DNA of 64,000 bases from positions 62,001-126,000 of the forward strand of contig JADLFX010000050.1 in assembly GCA_020849665.1 (NCBI GenBank), in the 5' to 3' direction. Below the pieces are notes generated by a model. It searched no databases and was not told the DNA's origin. It saw only the letters and a list, made by a program, of their open reading frames with translations. Positions 1 through 9,013 of this stretch are shown piece after piece. The translations under genes and the position numbers were made by a program. This DNA comes from Planctomycetota bacterium (GTDB lineage: Bacteria > Planctomycetota > UBA1135 > UBA2386). Within the stretch, counting starts at the first letter, position 1, and each line of letters opens with the position of its first letter.

Positions 1-1825
1 GCCCCCAGAGGTTGGCCTGGAAGAGGCCGGGATCCCGCAGCCAGCGCGCCTCGGCGACGATGTGCGGGGTCGAGAAGGTGATCACGCGCGGATACCACGA
101 GCCGTGCCGGCCCTCGTAGAACACCGGGCCGCGCAGGTACCCGGCGTCGGGCCAGGCGAGGTTGTGGCGCAGCAGGAAGCAGCGGTACACCCAGAGCCTC
201 GCGAGGAACGGGTCGGCCGAGGTGAACCGCGGGCAGAGATCGGCGAACCAACGGGCGTAGGCCTGCTCGTGGGCGCCGAGCGGGTCGTCCCCCGCCAGGG
301 CCACGGCGCTGGCCAGCCCACGCCGGCGCGGCCCGCTCCATTCCAGCGCCACGCAGAACCGCGCCTCCCCGCCCGCGGGCACGCGCACGTCGAGCGGGTC
401 CGCGAGTCCGTGCGCGGTGAGCTGCACCTCGGTGTCGACGCCGTGGAAGCGCGCCCTGCCGGCACGCACGTCGGGGCCGCCGGCGGACGCCACGGCTTCG
501 CGGGTCGCCGCCAGGATCAGGCAGCCGCGGCCCTGCAGCGCGACCGGGCCCTCGCCGGGCACGGGCAGGCTCTGCAGCCACGCGTGCGGGCCGCGGCCGC
601 GCGGCCCGAGGCGCCGCGTCACGCCGCCGGCCTGGATGCTGGCCTCGGGCCGGAGCGCGAGCGCGAGGACGTGCAGGCGCGCCCCCCTGCCGCCGATCGT
701 GAGCTCGTGGGCCTCCGGATCCACGGCGCACACCGTGGGCCTTGGCGGGATCGCGAAGGGCACGCCCCCCACGGTGAGCGGGCCGGGAGCGACGGCGACC
801 GCTCCGCGCAGTGGATCGAGCGCGGGCCAGCGCTCGGGCGGCGGAGGAGATCCGACCTGTCCGGTCGGCAGGAGCAGGAGCCCATCGATGTTCGTGTTCG
901 CGCCGTCGTGCAGGGCCTCGAGTTCCAGCTCGCAGAGGCCATCGGGCACGTCTCCCAGATCGAGGCGGGCGAACGCCAGCTGGTCGGGACGGAAGCCCCA
1001 CCCCATGGTGCGCGGGAACCCGACCGTGCCCACCTCGACGCCGCGGAAGCGCACCGCGAAGCGCGCCTCGCCCGGCAGGTCGCGCGCGTAGCGCACCAGC
1101 AGACTCCATCGGCCGGTGCCCGTGCCCAGGAACTCGTACACCGCGCGGTCGCCCTTGCGCCCGCCGAACTCGTTGCCGAGCACCTCGCCGCCCGAGGCCC
1201 CGGACTTGCGGTCGCGCCCGCGGGCGCCGCGCTGGCTGCGATGGGCCTCGCCCTCGATCCACACCGGCTGGTCGGCACCGCCCGTGCGCAGGCGCGGGTC
1301 GCGCAGCAGGTCGACGCGCGCCGCGGGGCCAAGGTCGTGGGGCGCGAAGCGCGCGAGGTCGCCGGCCGGTTCCTCGGCGAACCGGCTCGTGGTGCGCACG
1401 CCGAAGCGCTCGAGCCCGCGCACGGTGAAGCGGCTGACGTACACGTCGTCGAGCGTGAGCCAGCGCTCCTCGTGCACGCGCGCATCCTCGTGCCCGCGCA
1501 CGCGGTAGCCGACCTCGCCATGCGAGGGCAGCCAACGGCGGTGATCGGCCTCCAGCTCGAGGGGCCGGCCCTCCGGGTCCAGGAACTCCACCACCAGAGG
1601 GTCGGTGAGCTCGGGCGTGTGGTGCACGTAGTGCGCCTGCCCCTGCAGGCCGGGGCGTGCCTCCAGCCGCGTCACCCAGAAGCGGCGGCCGGTCGGACCG
1701 AAGGTGCCGTCGCGGGCGTCGGCGCGCGCGAGTCCGCGCAGGGCCTCCAGCCACCAGGCGACCGGATCCTGGGGAACGGGCAGGGGAGGCGCGAAGGCGG
1801 CCAGGATGGCGAGGCTCGGCAGCAT
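1..1825 (-). CDS. Putative secreted six-hairpin glycosidase (3' end outside window)
   Basis: An uninterrupted minus-strand frame of 608 codons starts at the ATG at 1825-1823 and runs off the left edge, so the C-terminus is missing. The protein begins with a short signal-like segment (MLPSLAILAAFAPPLPV). It then has a beta-rich N-terminal half containing a stretch on rings of Asp/Gly (around residues 170-330). The visible C-terminal part (about residues 520-608) resembles alpha/alpha barrel glycosidases of the MGH1/GH63-like type, with GSWYPRVITFSTPH and EARWLRDPGLF. That suggests hydrolysis of an exported glycan, but the catalytic acids lie beyond the edge and the substrate is unknown. The gene is divergent from the lipoprotein gene at 1933. 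The long open frame on the other strand here is its shadow. Confidence 0.7.
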   Translation of the reverse strand, partial: MLPSLAILAAFAPPLPVPQDPVAWWLEALRGLARADARDGTFGPTGRRFWVTRLEARPGLQGQAHYVHHTPELTDPLVVEFLDPEGRPLELEADHRRWLPSHGEVGYRVRGHEDARVHEERWLTLDDVYVSRFTVRGLERFGVRTTSRFAEEPAGDLARFAPHDLGPAARVDLLRDPRLRTGGADQPVWIEGEAHRSQRGARGRDRKSGASGGEVLGNEFGGRKGDRAVYEFLGTGTGRWSLLVRYARDLPGEARFAVRFRGVEVGTVGFPRTMGWGFRPDQLAFARLDLGDVPDGLCELELEALHDGANTNIDGLLLLPTGQVGSPPPPERWPALDPLRGAVAVAPGPLTVGGVPFAIPPRPTVCAVDPEAHELTIGGRGARLHVLALALRPEASIQAGGVTRRLGPRGRGPHAWLQSLPVPGEGPVALQGRGCLILAATREAVASAGGPDVRAGRARFHGVDTEVQLTAHGLADPLDVRVPAGGEARFCVALEWSGPRRRGLASAVALAGDDPLGAHEQAYARWFADLCPRFTSADPFLARLWVYRCFLLRHNLAWPDAGYLRGPVFYEGRHGSWYPRVITFSTPHIVAEARWLRDPGLFQANLWG

Positions 1826-1852
1826 GGCGGGCGGCAGGATACTGGCCCTGGC

Positions 1853-1882
1853 TTGACAGTCGGCGCGCAGTGGGGCTACGAA
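1853..1882 (+). promoter_or_regulatory. Candidate sigma-70-type promoter for the lipoprotein-rnpA-yidD operon
   Basis: A perfect TTGACA lies at 1853-1858. TACGAA follows after 18 bases at 1877-1882 and matches TATAAT at three positions. The predicted transcript would start near 1890, about 43 bases before the ATG at 1933. The -10 match is weak, so this is a candidate only. Confidence 0.4.
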
Positions 1883-1932
1883 GGTCCGCCCGGCGGCCCG
1901 CCCCCCGCCGCGGGCAGGCCGCAACCGGATCC

Positions 1933-2940
1933 ATGGCGCGAGCACTCTTCCTCCCCCTCCTGACCGCCCTCGCCCTGGGTGCCTGCCACTCGCTCTCCGA
2001 GGAGGACCAGGACAAGCTCGCCGGCTACCGCGAGCGCGCCCGGCTCTACTACGAGAACACCACGCGCGACAACCCCGGCGGCTTCCAGCGCGCGATGGAC
2101 CAGATCGAGCGCGGGCTGGCCCTCGAGCCGGAGGACTACGGCCTGAACCTGCTGCGCGCCATGGTGGCCCTGCGCCAGTACCAGTTCGCGCGCCGGCCCG
2201 AGTACCTGGCCCAGGCCGAGACCGCCTTCGCCCAGGTCTCCGAGCTGCGCAGCGGCGACAATCACTCGCCCCAGTACTGGCTCGGATTCGGCATGGCCCA
2301 GCTCTTCCTGGGCCAGAACCAGCGTGCCGAGGCCGACGCGATCCAGGAGTCGCTGAAGCAGGCGCCGCCCGGCGACCCGTTCCGCGACCAGAAGGACGCC
2401 AAGTCGCGCGAGCACGAGGCCAAGGCCAGGGCGTACCTGATGGAGGCCAAGCGGTGCTTCCAGCGCCTGATCGACCGCGACACGATGACCATCGAGTCGC
2501 ACTTCCGCCTCGCACAGGCGAACACCTTCCTGCGCGAATTCCCCGCCGCGATCGAGAACGCGCAGAAGCACCTGGACCTCTCGGTGAAGCGGCAGGACCA
2601 GATCCAGAAGCGGATCCTGGCCACCGACAACGCGCGCGAGGAGCGCAGCCTCTTCGCCGAACAGCAGGATCTCGCGGAGCAGGAGAAGGACGTGCGCGGC
2701 CAGCTCGCGCACCTGTTCTTCAAGCTCGGCCGCCACGAGGACGCGGTCAAGCAGCTCGACGAGCTCTTGGCCAAGGACCCGACCCGCTCCGCGGACTACT
2801 TCAATCGCGGGCGCAGCCTGGTCCAGCTCGGACGCAAGGAGGAGGCGCGGCAGGACTTCAACAACTTCCTGCGCACGACGCGCCTGCCGCCGGATGCGCC
2901 GCAGGTGGTCGAGGCGTTCCGCGCGCTGGAGAAGCTGTGA
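1933..2940 (+). CDS. TPR-repeat lipoprotein
   Basis: A 335-residue protein. The first 17 residues form a lipoprotein signal ending in a lipobox (LALGAC), so Cys18 is the expected lipidated residue and the mature protein would sit on a membrane facing the periplasm. The rest is mostly helical, with TPR-like helix pairs near residues 50-100 and 200-330 (for example FKLGRHEDAVKQLDELLAKDP and YFNRGRSLVQLGRKEEA). The ATG at 1933 was chosen because it puts the signal peptide at the very N-terminus; longer in-frame extensions read through the promoter region. rnpA starts 2 bases after its stop, so it leads the rnpA-yidD operon. The binding partner is unknown; a role in envelope assembly is only suggested by yidD. 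Confidence 0.85.
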   Translation: MARALFLPLLTALALGACHSLSEEDQDKLAGYRERARLYYENTTRDNPGGFQRAMDQIERGLALEPEDYGLNLLRAMVALRQYQFARRPEYLAQAETAFAQVSELRSGDNHSPQYWLGFGMAQLFLGQNQRAEADAIQESLKQAPPGDPFRDQKDAKSREHEAKARAYLMEAKRCFQRLIDRDTMTIESHFRLAQANTFLREFPAAIENAQKHLDLSVKRQDQIQKRILATDNAREERSLFAEQQDLAEQEKDVRGQLAHLFFKLGRHEDAVKQLDELLAKDPTRSADYFNRGRSLVQLGRKEEARQDFNNFLRTTRLPPDAPQVVEAFRALEKL

Positions 2941-2941
2941 C

Positions 2942-3349
2942 GTGAGCGTGGCGGGGACGCGCCCGGCCCGCTACGTGCTGCCCCGTGCAGCGCGCATCAC
3001 CGATGCGCGGGACTTCAAGCGCGTGTACGCGCGCGGCACCCGCGCCCGTGGCCGCTGGATCGTGGTCGTGGGGCTGGTGCGCCGGCAGGGCGGGCACCGC
3101 GTCGGACTCTCGGTGGCCAAGGAACACGGCGCGGCCGTGCGCCGCAACAAGATCAAGCGGCTGCTGCGCGAGGCGTTCCGCCTGGAACGGCCCACGCTGC
3201 CGGGCGCATTCGACCTCGTGCTCATCCCGGTGAAGAACCCGGCGAAGCTGCGCCTGGCCGAGCTGCGCGCCGAGCTCGTCGCGCTCGTGACGAAGCTGGT
3301 GGACCAGGCGGGGCGCGGCGCGCGGCCGGCGCCGCGACGCAGGCCATGA
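2942..3349 (+). CDS. rnpA: Ribonuclease P protein component
   Basis: This 135-residue basic protein carries the RNase P signature [14 protein letters not shown] at about residues 63-76, plus the N-terminal region ([14 protein letters not shown]) that lines the central cleft. It is the protein subunit that helps the RNase P RNA remove 5' leaders from pre-tRNAs in the cytoplasm. The GTG at 2942 lies 2 bases after the upstream stop; a second GTG at 2948 is possible. The last codons overlap yidD by ATGA. In most bacteria rpmH precedes rnpA and yidC follows yidD. Here the upstream gene is a TPR lipoprotein and neither rpmH nor yidC is in the window. Confidence 0.93.
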   Translation: MSVAGTRPARYVLPRAARITDARDFKRVYARGTRARGRWIVVVGLVRRQGGHRVGLSVAKEHGAAVRRNKIKRLLREAFRLERPTLPGAFDLVLIPVKNPAKLRLAELRAELVALVTKLVDQAGRGARPAPRRRP

Positions 3350-3585
3350 GGTGGCTCCTGCTGGCCCCGATCGCGGCCTACCGGCGCTGGATCTCGCCGC
3401 TCAAGCCGCGCTGCTGCCGCTTCGAACCGAGCTGCTCGGCCTACGCCCAGGAGGCGATCGCCGTGCACGGCGCAGTGCGCGGCCTGCTGCTGGCTCTGCG
3501 GCGCATCCTGCGCTGCCACCCGTTCGGCGGCCTGGGCCACGACCCCGTGCCGCCGCCGCGTCAGCGCCGCGCGGGCGCCCAGTAG
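3346..3585 (+). CDS. yidD: Membrane protein insertion efficiency factor YidD
   Basis: A 79-residue protein with the complete YidD pattern: an amphipathic start ([10 protein letters not shown]), a Cys-rich core ([16 protein letters not shown]) and a conserved end ([14 protein letters not shown]). Family members are peripheral inner-membrane proteins that help YidC-dependent insertion of membrane proteins. The ATG overlaps the rnpA stop (ATGA), implying translational coupling. Its last 25 bases overlap the end of the convergent glycosyltransferase gene. yidC is not nearby. Confidence 0.93.
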   Translation: MRWLLLAPIAAYRRWISPLKPRCCRFEPSCSAYAQEAIAVHGAVRGLLLALRRILRCHPFGGLGHDPVPPPRQRRAGAQ

Positions 3586-5057
3586 ACCAGGACCGTCATG
3601 TCCTTGGGCCCGTTCCAGCACGGGTAGCGCCGCACCTGATGCAGGTTCAGGCGCAGGTGGCTGTTCACCACCCCGGCAGGATCGATCTCGTAGAGCTCGG
3701 GTTCGGTCACCACCACGTAGGTGTCGCGGCCCTGCTCGGCCGCGGCCCGCATCTCCGCCGCGATCCACGCCGGACCCTCCTCGCGCAGGATCCAGTCCGC
3801 GAGCAGCTTCACCTCCACGCCGGGCGTGGCCTCGACCGGGCTCCACAGCCGGTCGGGCTGCAGGTAGTAACGCAGGCTGGGCTCGTTGGTGGTAAGCACC
3901 AGCTTGCGCGCGCTGCCCTGCCGCACCACGTACTCGGAGGCCTCGCGCCAGCGCGGGCGGTCCCCGTACTGCCGCGTGAAGTAGAGGTAGCAGCGGCCCA
4001 CGTCGCCGCTCAGCAGGATCAGCAGCGGCGTGGCTGCGAGGATCCGGCCGGTCACGCCGCGCAGGTCCGGCAGGGCGCGGACGAAGCGCTCGGCACACAC
4101 GGCGGCCAGCAGGCAGACCGCAGGGAAGGTCACGAAGGCGTACTGCGCGGTGACCTTCACCGCGAAGAGCCCGATCGGCACCAGGATCAGGGAGGGCACC
4201 GCGGCCCAGGCGGCCAGGAACGCCGCCGAACGCGTGCGCTCGGCCAGCAGGAAGGCGAGGCCGCCGAGCGCCGCGACCAGCATGGGCAGGCCCGCGAAGA
4301 ACGTGTAGGTCTGCGCGAAGTGCAGGATGCCCGCCGCCGGCTTGGCGCGCAGGAAGTACTGGAACGCGGGCATCACCAGCGGAACCGCGGCCGCGGCCAC
4401 CAGCCCCAGCATCAGGACCAGCAGCGCGCGGGTGCGGCGCGCGTGCACGCGGATCGCGAGGCCGTGCGCCGCGAACGCCGCGAGCAGGAAGTACGCCGAG
4501 TGGTGACAGAGTCCCGCGACGAGCGCGCCGCCGATCGCCGCGATCAGCCAGGGCCAGCTGCGCAGGCGCATCCCGCGATACCAGCAGCCAGCGGCCACGA
4601 GGCCGAAGAAGAGCAGCATCGCGTAGCTGCGCACGTTCTGGCTCCAGTAGAGATGCCAGGGGGAGAGCGCCAGGAGCAGCGCCGCGCACAGCGCCGGCAC
4701 CGGCCCCACCATCGCGCGTCCCGCGAGGGCCAGGGTCGGCACCGAGAGGAGCCCGAAGAAGGCGAACGGCAGGCGCAGCCACCCTTCCCCCGAGGAGGGC
4801 ATCCAGTCGAGGAGTCCGCGCAGGAGCAGGTACGAGAGCGGGTAGCCACTCTGCTCGGTGCCCCAGAAGTGCGCCAAGGGCACGGTGACGTCCCGCACCG
4901 TGTGGGCCTCGTCCACCCAGAGCGACCACTCGCCCAGCCGCAGCAGGCGCAGCGCCGCACCGAGCAGCGTGATCGCGGTGAGGATCGCCAGCTGCCGCCC
5001 CGTGAACGGCGGCGGTTCGTCGACCGGGTTCACGGGGGGAGGCGGGGCGGAGCCCAT
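3561..5057 (-). CDS. GT39-like membrane glycosyltransferase
   Basis: A 498-residue polytopic membrane protein with about ten hydrophobic segments. A short Pro-rich cytoplasmic leader precedes the first helix ([17 protein letters not shown]). Just after it comes LWVDEAHT, the acidic Asp-Glu loop expected at the catalytic site of GT-C/GT39 enzymes (PMT/ArnT-like). The family transfers a sugar from a polyprenyl-phosphate carrier to protein or lipid on the outer face of the membrane. The C-terminal 120 residues form a soluble domain. It lies 66 bases downstream of the anchored protein at 5124 and may be the last gene of that transcript. Acceptor and donor cannot be read from the sequence. Confidence 0.8.
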   Translation of the reverse strand: MGSAPPPPVNPVDEPPPFTGRQLAILTAITLLGAALRLLRLGEWSLWVDEAHTVRDVTVPLAHFWGTEQSGYPLSYLLLRGLLDWMPSSGEGWLRLPFAFFGLLSVPTLALAGRAMVGPVPALCAALLLALSPWHLYWSQNVRSYAMLLFFGLVAAGCWYRGMRLRSWPWLIAAIGGALVAGLCHHSAYFLLAAFAAHGLAIRVHARRTRALLVLMLGLVAAAAVPLVMPAFQYFLRAKPAAGILHFAQTYTFFAGLPMLVAALGGLAFLLAERTRSAAFLAAWAAVPSLILVPIGLFAVKVTAQYAFVTFPAVCLLAAVCAERFVRALPDLRGVTGRILAATPLLILLSGDVGRCYLYFTRQYGDRPRWREASEYVVRQGSARKLVLTTNEPSLRYYLQPDRLWSPVEATPGVEVKLLADWILREEGPAWIAAEMRAAAEQGRDTYVVVTEPELYEIDPAGVVNSHLRLNLHQVRRYPCWNGPKDMTVLVYWAPARR

Positions 5058-5123
5058 TCAGTCCGGGTTATCGACGGGGCCGGCGCGGCGTGTCAAACGC
5101 CGCCCGCATCAGCGGATCGCGAT

Positions 5124-5975
5124 TCACCCGCGCCGGCGGTGCAGGAGGAGCAGCAGCATGGCAGCCGCCAGACCGGCGGCCGCGAGCAGGAGGCCGCGGT
5201 CCTCCCCGCCGTGGGACGGTTCCATCAGGGCCGGCGCGGAAGGCTCCGGCGGCTCCACCGGGGGGGTCGTGGTCGCGGCTCCCGGGATCGCCAGCTCCGC
5301 CTCGGGAGCGGCTCGCGGCTCCTGGAGGGCGGCCACGTAGACATCGACGGCCGTCTGTCCCTCCCAGGCACCTAGCGAGGATGCGGTGGCGCCGTCATTG
5401 AGGTCTGCCCGGACGCGGATCGTGATCCGGCGGACGCCATCGGCCACGTGGGCCCCGGCGCGCAGTGGCACCAGGATCGTCGCCGTGTCCTCGTGGACGG
5501 GCCGTCCACGGTAGCCGTTCAGGGCGCTCGGCGAGCCCCGCGGCACGAGTTGCCAGTGTCCGAAGGTCAGGGCACCGCTCGTCTCGGCCAGCTCGACGGC
5601 GAGTCGAGACGACGATTCGAGGATGGCCGGCTCACGCAGCGCGAGGACCACGCACAGCGAGCCCACGCTCCCGGGCCGGATCCGGGCCGGTTGCACGCCG
5701 GCCTGCAACGCCGCCACCCACGCCGGGGCCCCCGCTGCCGTGGGGGCTGGGCCCGCTGCGGTCGCGAGGATGTCCGACGCGAAGTCCGGGCGGTCGCGGC
5801 TCGGCGGCGGCGCAGGATTCGTCACCGAGACCGGCGGCGGCAACGTGTGCACCACGCCGCCGCCACCGGCACCCACGGCGCCGCCGGTCAGGTCCCCCTG
5901 CGCCGGGGTGTACCCGGCCAGAAGGACCGTCGCGGCGAAGCCGGTCCGGAGCATGGAGTCACGCAGCGACGCCAC
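5124..5975 (-). CDS. Exported protein with C-terminal membrane anchor, unknown function
   Basis: I do not recognise this 283-residue protein. It has a signal-like N-terminus (LRTGFAATVLLAGYTPAQG), a Gly/Pro-rich linker and one beta-rich domain (about residues 85-215). A Pro-rich spacer follows, then a final hydrophobic helix (LLLAAAGLAAAMLLLLL) and Arg-rich tail. The layout is that of a sortase-like or tail-anchored surface protein held by a C-terminal helix. The start lies one base after the stop of the propeller gene at 5977, so the two are almost certainly co-transcribed. Confidence 0.75.
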   Translation of the reverse strand: MASLRDSMLRTGFAATVLLAGYTPAQGDLTGGAVGAGGGGVVHTLPPPVSVTNPAPPPSRDRPDFASDILATAAGPAPTAAGAPAWVAALQAGVQPARIRPGSVGSLCVVLALREPAILESSSRLAVELAETSGALTFGHWQLVPRGSPSALNGYRGRPVHEDTATILVPLRAGAHVADGVRRITIRVRADLNDGATASSLGAWEGQTAVDVYVAALQEPRAAPEAELAIPGAATTTPPVEPPEPSAPALMEPSHGGEDRGLLLAAAGLAAAMLLLLLHRRRG

Positions 5976-5976
5976 G

Positions 5977-8421
5977 TCACTCCTTCACGCCTACCGTGAC
6001 GCTCAGCATGTCGGAGGCTGCCACGCCGAGCGGGTTGGTGCCCGTCCCCAGGATGAAGCCCTGGCAGTAGAACTGCAGGCCCGGGCTGTTGGGCAGGCGG
6101 ATGCCGAGGTAGACGTTGTTCGCCAGCGGCCCGAAGGCGAGGTCGTGGGCGATGTACGCGGTGCACGTCCCACCGCCGTAGGGCGCAAGGGCCAGCGGCA
6201 GCCGGAACGGACCCCAGAAGGTGTCGGAGAAGCCGATCACCATGAAGTACGTCGGGGCGCCTGTGTTGACACCGACGCCGAACAACTCACCGCCGGTGGG
6301 CTGGAACAGCGTGCGCATGGTCGGCACGGTGCTGGTCTGGTCCGGGCAGCCCGTCCCCGACCGGAACGCGGTGCCCGTGTACTCCGGCCCCGCGATCTCG
6401 AAGCCCTTCACGAACGTGACCCCGGCACCGTGCGCACCGACCAGCGTCGTGGCCCCGGTGTCCGGGTTGATCCGGTACAGGGAGTCCGTGGTGCTGTCGC
6501 TGCCGTAGAGGATGCCGTTCGGTGCGAACGCCAGACCCTGCATCGGCATCGGCGTGATCGCCGGGCCCAGGGTCAATGCTCCGGTCGCGCGGTCCAGGCG
6601 CGCCAGATTGCCGGCAGTCGATCCGGCGACGGCCCAGATCGTGCCCAGAGCGTCGTTGTCCAGCGCGGCGGTGATGCCGACGCCTGTGGGGCCCAGAAGC
6701 GTCGTCTCGCCGGTCGCGGGATCCAACCGGAAGCTCCGACCATCCTGGTTCGCCAGGTAGAACCTCTGCGTGACCGGATCCCACGTGATCCCCTGCCAGC
6801 CGCTGAGTCCCGTGCCGTAGATCGGCGTGAACTCGCCGGTGGCCGGATGGATGGTCCCCACCTCGCCACCGCTCAGGTCGACGGTCCAGAGCTCGTACGT
6901 CTTGTTGCGCCAGGCGAGCCCCGCGGGCGTCGAGAGCCCGTGGTTCGCGGTCGAGGGACCGGCCAGTGCCGCGCCCGTGGCGAGGTTCACCGAGAAGAGG
7001 CGATCCAGGTCGCTGTCCGCGAGCATGGCGCTGGTCTCGGGTCGGATCACCTGGAAGCCCTTGGCGAAAGTCACTCCGGCGCCGTGGGCGCCGACCAGGG
7101 TCGCCACGCCGTTGCTGGTGTTGATCAGGTAGAGCGAATCCGTCGCGGTGCTGGAGCCGTAGAGCTGGCCGGTGAGGTCGAAGCTCAGGCCCTGCAGGTT
7201 GACCTGGGTCGTGGTCACGGTCGTCACCGCGCCGGTGCTCTTGCTCATCCGACCGAGGTTGCCGGTGCTGAAATCGACCGCCCAGATGTTGCCGCTCTGG
7301 TCGACATCCATGGCGGTGATCAGGGCGTAGCCGGTTCCCGCCGGCCCGAGCAACGTGGTCGTGCTGGTGGCTGGGTCGATCACGTAGTTGTTGCTGTTCT
7401 GGTTGGCGGCGAAGAAGCGCTGGCTCGTGTGGTCCCAGACGATCGCCTGCCAGCCGCTCGTCGGGTTGGCGGTGAAGGTCGGGGTGAACGCACCGGTCTG
7501 GCGGTTCAGCGTGCCGATCTCGCCCCCGCTGAGGTCGATGGTCCAGAGGGTCCTCGTGTCCTGACGCCAGGCCAGTCCCGCGGGAATCGTGAGATTCGCG
7601 TTGGCCGTGGGTCCGATCGGCGTGGCCGCGCCGGTCCCGACGTCCACCCAGAACAAGGTGTCCGATGCGTCGTCCAGCAGGTAGGCGCTCACCTGCTGTC
7701 GCGCGATCTCCAGACCCTTCGTGAACTGCACGCCCGCACCGTTGGCCCCGATCAGGGTCGCGGCGCCGGTGGCGGCGTTGATCGCGTAGAGCGAGTCCGT
7801 CGTCGTGTTGTTGGCGTAGAGGCGGCCGATGGAGTCGAACGCCATACCCTGCATGCCCGTGGGGGTCACGGTCGAGACCAGGGTCATCGCCCCCGTGGTC
7901 TTGTTCATGCGCCCGAGGTTGCCGGTGCCGAAGTCGATCCCCCAGACGTCGCCGTTGGCATCGGTGTCCAGGGCCGTGATCAGCGTGAAACCGGCGCCGG
8001 CGCTGCCCAGCAACGTCGTGGACATCGCCACCGGATCGATCACGTAGTTGCTGCCATTCTGGTTCGCGGCGTAGAAGCGCTGGGTGAACGCGTCCCAGGC
8101 GATCGCCTGCCAGCCGGCGCCCGGAGTCGCGTTGAAGGCCGGGGCGAACACGCCCGTGGCGACGTCGACCGTGCCCACCTGGCCATCGTCCAGGTCGATC
8201 GTCCACAGCCGGTTGGTGCCCTCCACCCAGGCCAGACCCGCTGGCGTGCCGAGGCCGTTGTTGTTCGTCGCCGCGATCGAGGTCGCGGCGCCGGTGAGGA
8301 GGTCGACCTGGAAGAGCCGGTCGAGATTGCTGTCGATCAGCCAGGCCTTCTCCTGTGCGAGGAGCGGTGCGCCGGCGAGTGCCGCGAGCAGCAGCAGGCT
8401 GGCGTGACGAATGCGGTCCAT
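5977..8421 (-). CDS. Secreted protein with three ~220-residue beta-propeller-type repeats
   Basis: An 814-residue protein. Residues 1-23 are a signal peptide (ASLLLLAALAGAPLLAQ). Three tandem repeats follow at about residues 24-243, 244-462 and 463-677. Each holds the same landmarks in order: PAGLAW, LWTIDL/LWTVDL, GWQAI, QRF(Y/F)AANQ, TGNLGRM, TDSLY and a closing GAxGAGVxFxKG. The C-terminal region (678-814) is a beta domain with three Cys and ends GTGTNPLGV. The repeats probably build propeller blades. A purely structural or binding role outside the cell is inferred; no catalytic residues are evident. The ATG at 8421 has GGAGG nearby and puts the signal peptide first. It is first in a run with the genes at 5975 and perhaps 5057. 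Confidence 0.85.
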   Translation of the reverse strand: MDRIRHASLLLLAALAGAPLLAQEKAWLIDSNLDRLFQVDLLTGAATSIAATNNNGLGTPAGLAWVEGTNRLWTIDLDDGQVGTVDVATGVFAPAFNATPGAGWQAIAWDAFTQRFYAANQNGSNYVIDPVAMSTTLLGSAGAGFTLITALDTDANGDVWGIDFGTGNLGRMNKTTGAMTLVSTVTPTGMQGMAFDSIGRLYANNTTTDSLYAINAATGAATLIGANGAGVQFTKGLEIARQQVSAYLLDDASDTLFWVDVGTGAATPIGPTANANLTIPAGLAWRQDTRTLWTIDLSGGEIGTLNRQTGAFTPTFTANPTSGWQAIVWDHTSQRFFAANQNSNNYVIDPATSTTTLLGPAGTGYALITAMDVDQSGNIWAVDFSTGNLGRMSKSTGAVTTVTTTQVNLQGLSFDLTGQLYGSSTATDSLYLINTSNGVATLVGAHGAGVTFAKGFQVIRPETSAMLADSDLDRLFSVNLATGAALAGPSTANHGLSTPAGLAWRNKTYELWTVDLSGGEVGTIHPATGEFTPIYGTGLSGWQGITWDPVTQRFYLANQDGRSFRLDPATGETTLLGPTGVGITAALDNDALGTIWAVAGSTAGNLARLDRATGALTLGPAITPMPMQGLAFAPNGILYGSDSTTDSLYRINPDTGATTLVGAHGAGVTFVKGFEIAGPEYTGTAFRSGTGCPDQTSTVPTMRTLFQPTGGELFGVGVNTGAPTYFMVIGFSDTFWGPFRLPLALAPYGGGTCTAYIAHDLAFGPLANNVYLGIRLPNSPGLQFYCQGFILGTGTNPLGVAASDMLSVTVGVKE

Positions 8422-8591
8422 GAGCTGCCTCCGATTGCGAGGTTGGGATTGCCAGGACCGGGGGTGCTGGCCGGACGTGTTCGTCCAGCCCGACAGACCG
8501 TGCCGCCCCACTCCTGGCGGCCGAGTCAGGAACTCCCGCGCGAGCAGTGCATTTCTCCGGTGCAGGGCCCTCTCCGCGGAACACCTGCAGT

Positions 8592-8938
8592 GCACGCGAG
8601 CGACGCCGCCTCATGCGGCAGATGACGCACGATGCACACGTTCGAGACCTTGCGGCCGCCATCCGCACGACCGGATCCCGCTGCGCGCCGCGACCACGGA
8701 TCGAGCACCCGGACGCCGGCCGCCGCGACTCAGGGGCGCGCCCGCACGATCGCGAGCCAGGGCATCCCGCGCCGCAACGAGCGCATCGCCTCCGCGAGCG
8801 CAGCTCGATGCGCCGCGTCGAGCAGCAGCTCCCGCGAGGGGGCGCCCGCCTCGCTGGCGGGACACGCCCACGGACGTGCACACGAGCGCACGCACACGCG
8901 CCGCCGCGCTGCTCAGCGGGACCCGGATCCGGGCGGGC
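8592..8938. repeat. Left direct repeat (decayed copy of 12528-12873)
   Basis: This 347-bp segment matches 12528-12873 in the same orientation. By hand alignment there are about 37 mismatches and one 1-base gap, roughly 89% identity. The match starts abruptly at GCACGCGAGCGACGCC and fades after GCGGGC. It covers both the tail of the 12666 gene and the non-coding stretch beyond its stop. The region 8422-8591 beside it holds only the leader of the propeller gene. Confidence 0.85.
8730..8938 (-). pseudogene. C-terminal fragment of the 12666-13661 membrane-protein gene, frameshifted
   Basis: Read on the minus strand, this copies the last ~69 codons of the gene at 12666. The first part (RVPLSSAAARVRALVCTSVGVS) is in one frame. 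An extra G around 8859-8861 then shifts the frame, and the remainder (RELLLDAAHRAALAEAM ... VRARP, stop at 8730) continues in another. There is no start codon or N-terminal part. It is a non-functional relic left by the duplication described for 8592-8938. Confidence 0.8.
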
Positions 8939-9013
8939 CTCGCCCCCTGCCTCCACGGACGGCATGGCCAGCACCTGCGCGCAGATCGCGCGTCGCAGGC
9001 GCTGACTCGTGGA

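Noticed and set aside
62-1963. Long plus-strand open frame over the left end
   Set aside because: Its translation is low-complexity Arg/Ala/Glu/Pro with no family pattern, and the opposite strand carries a coherent glycosidase-like frame.
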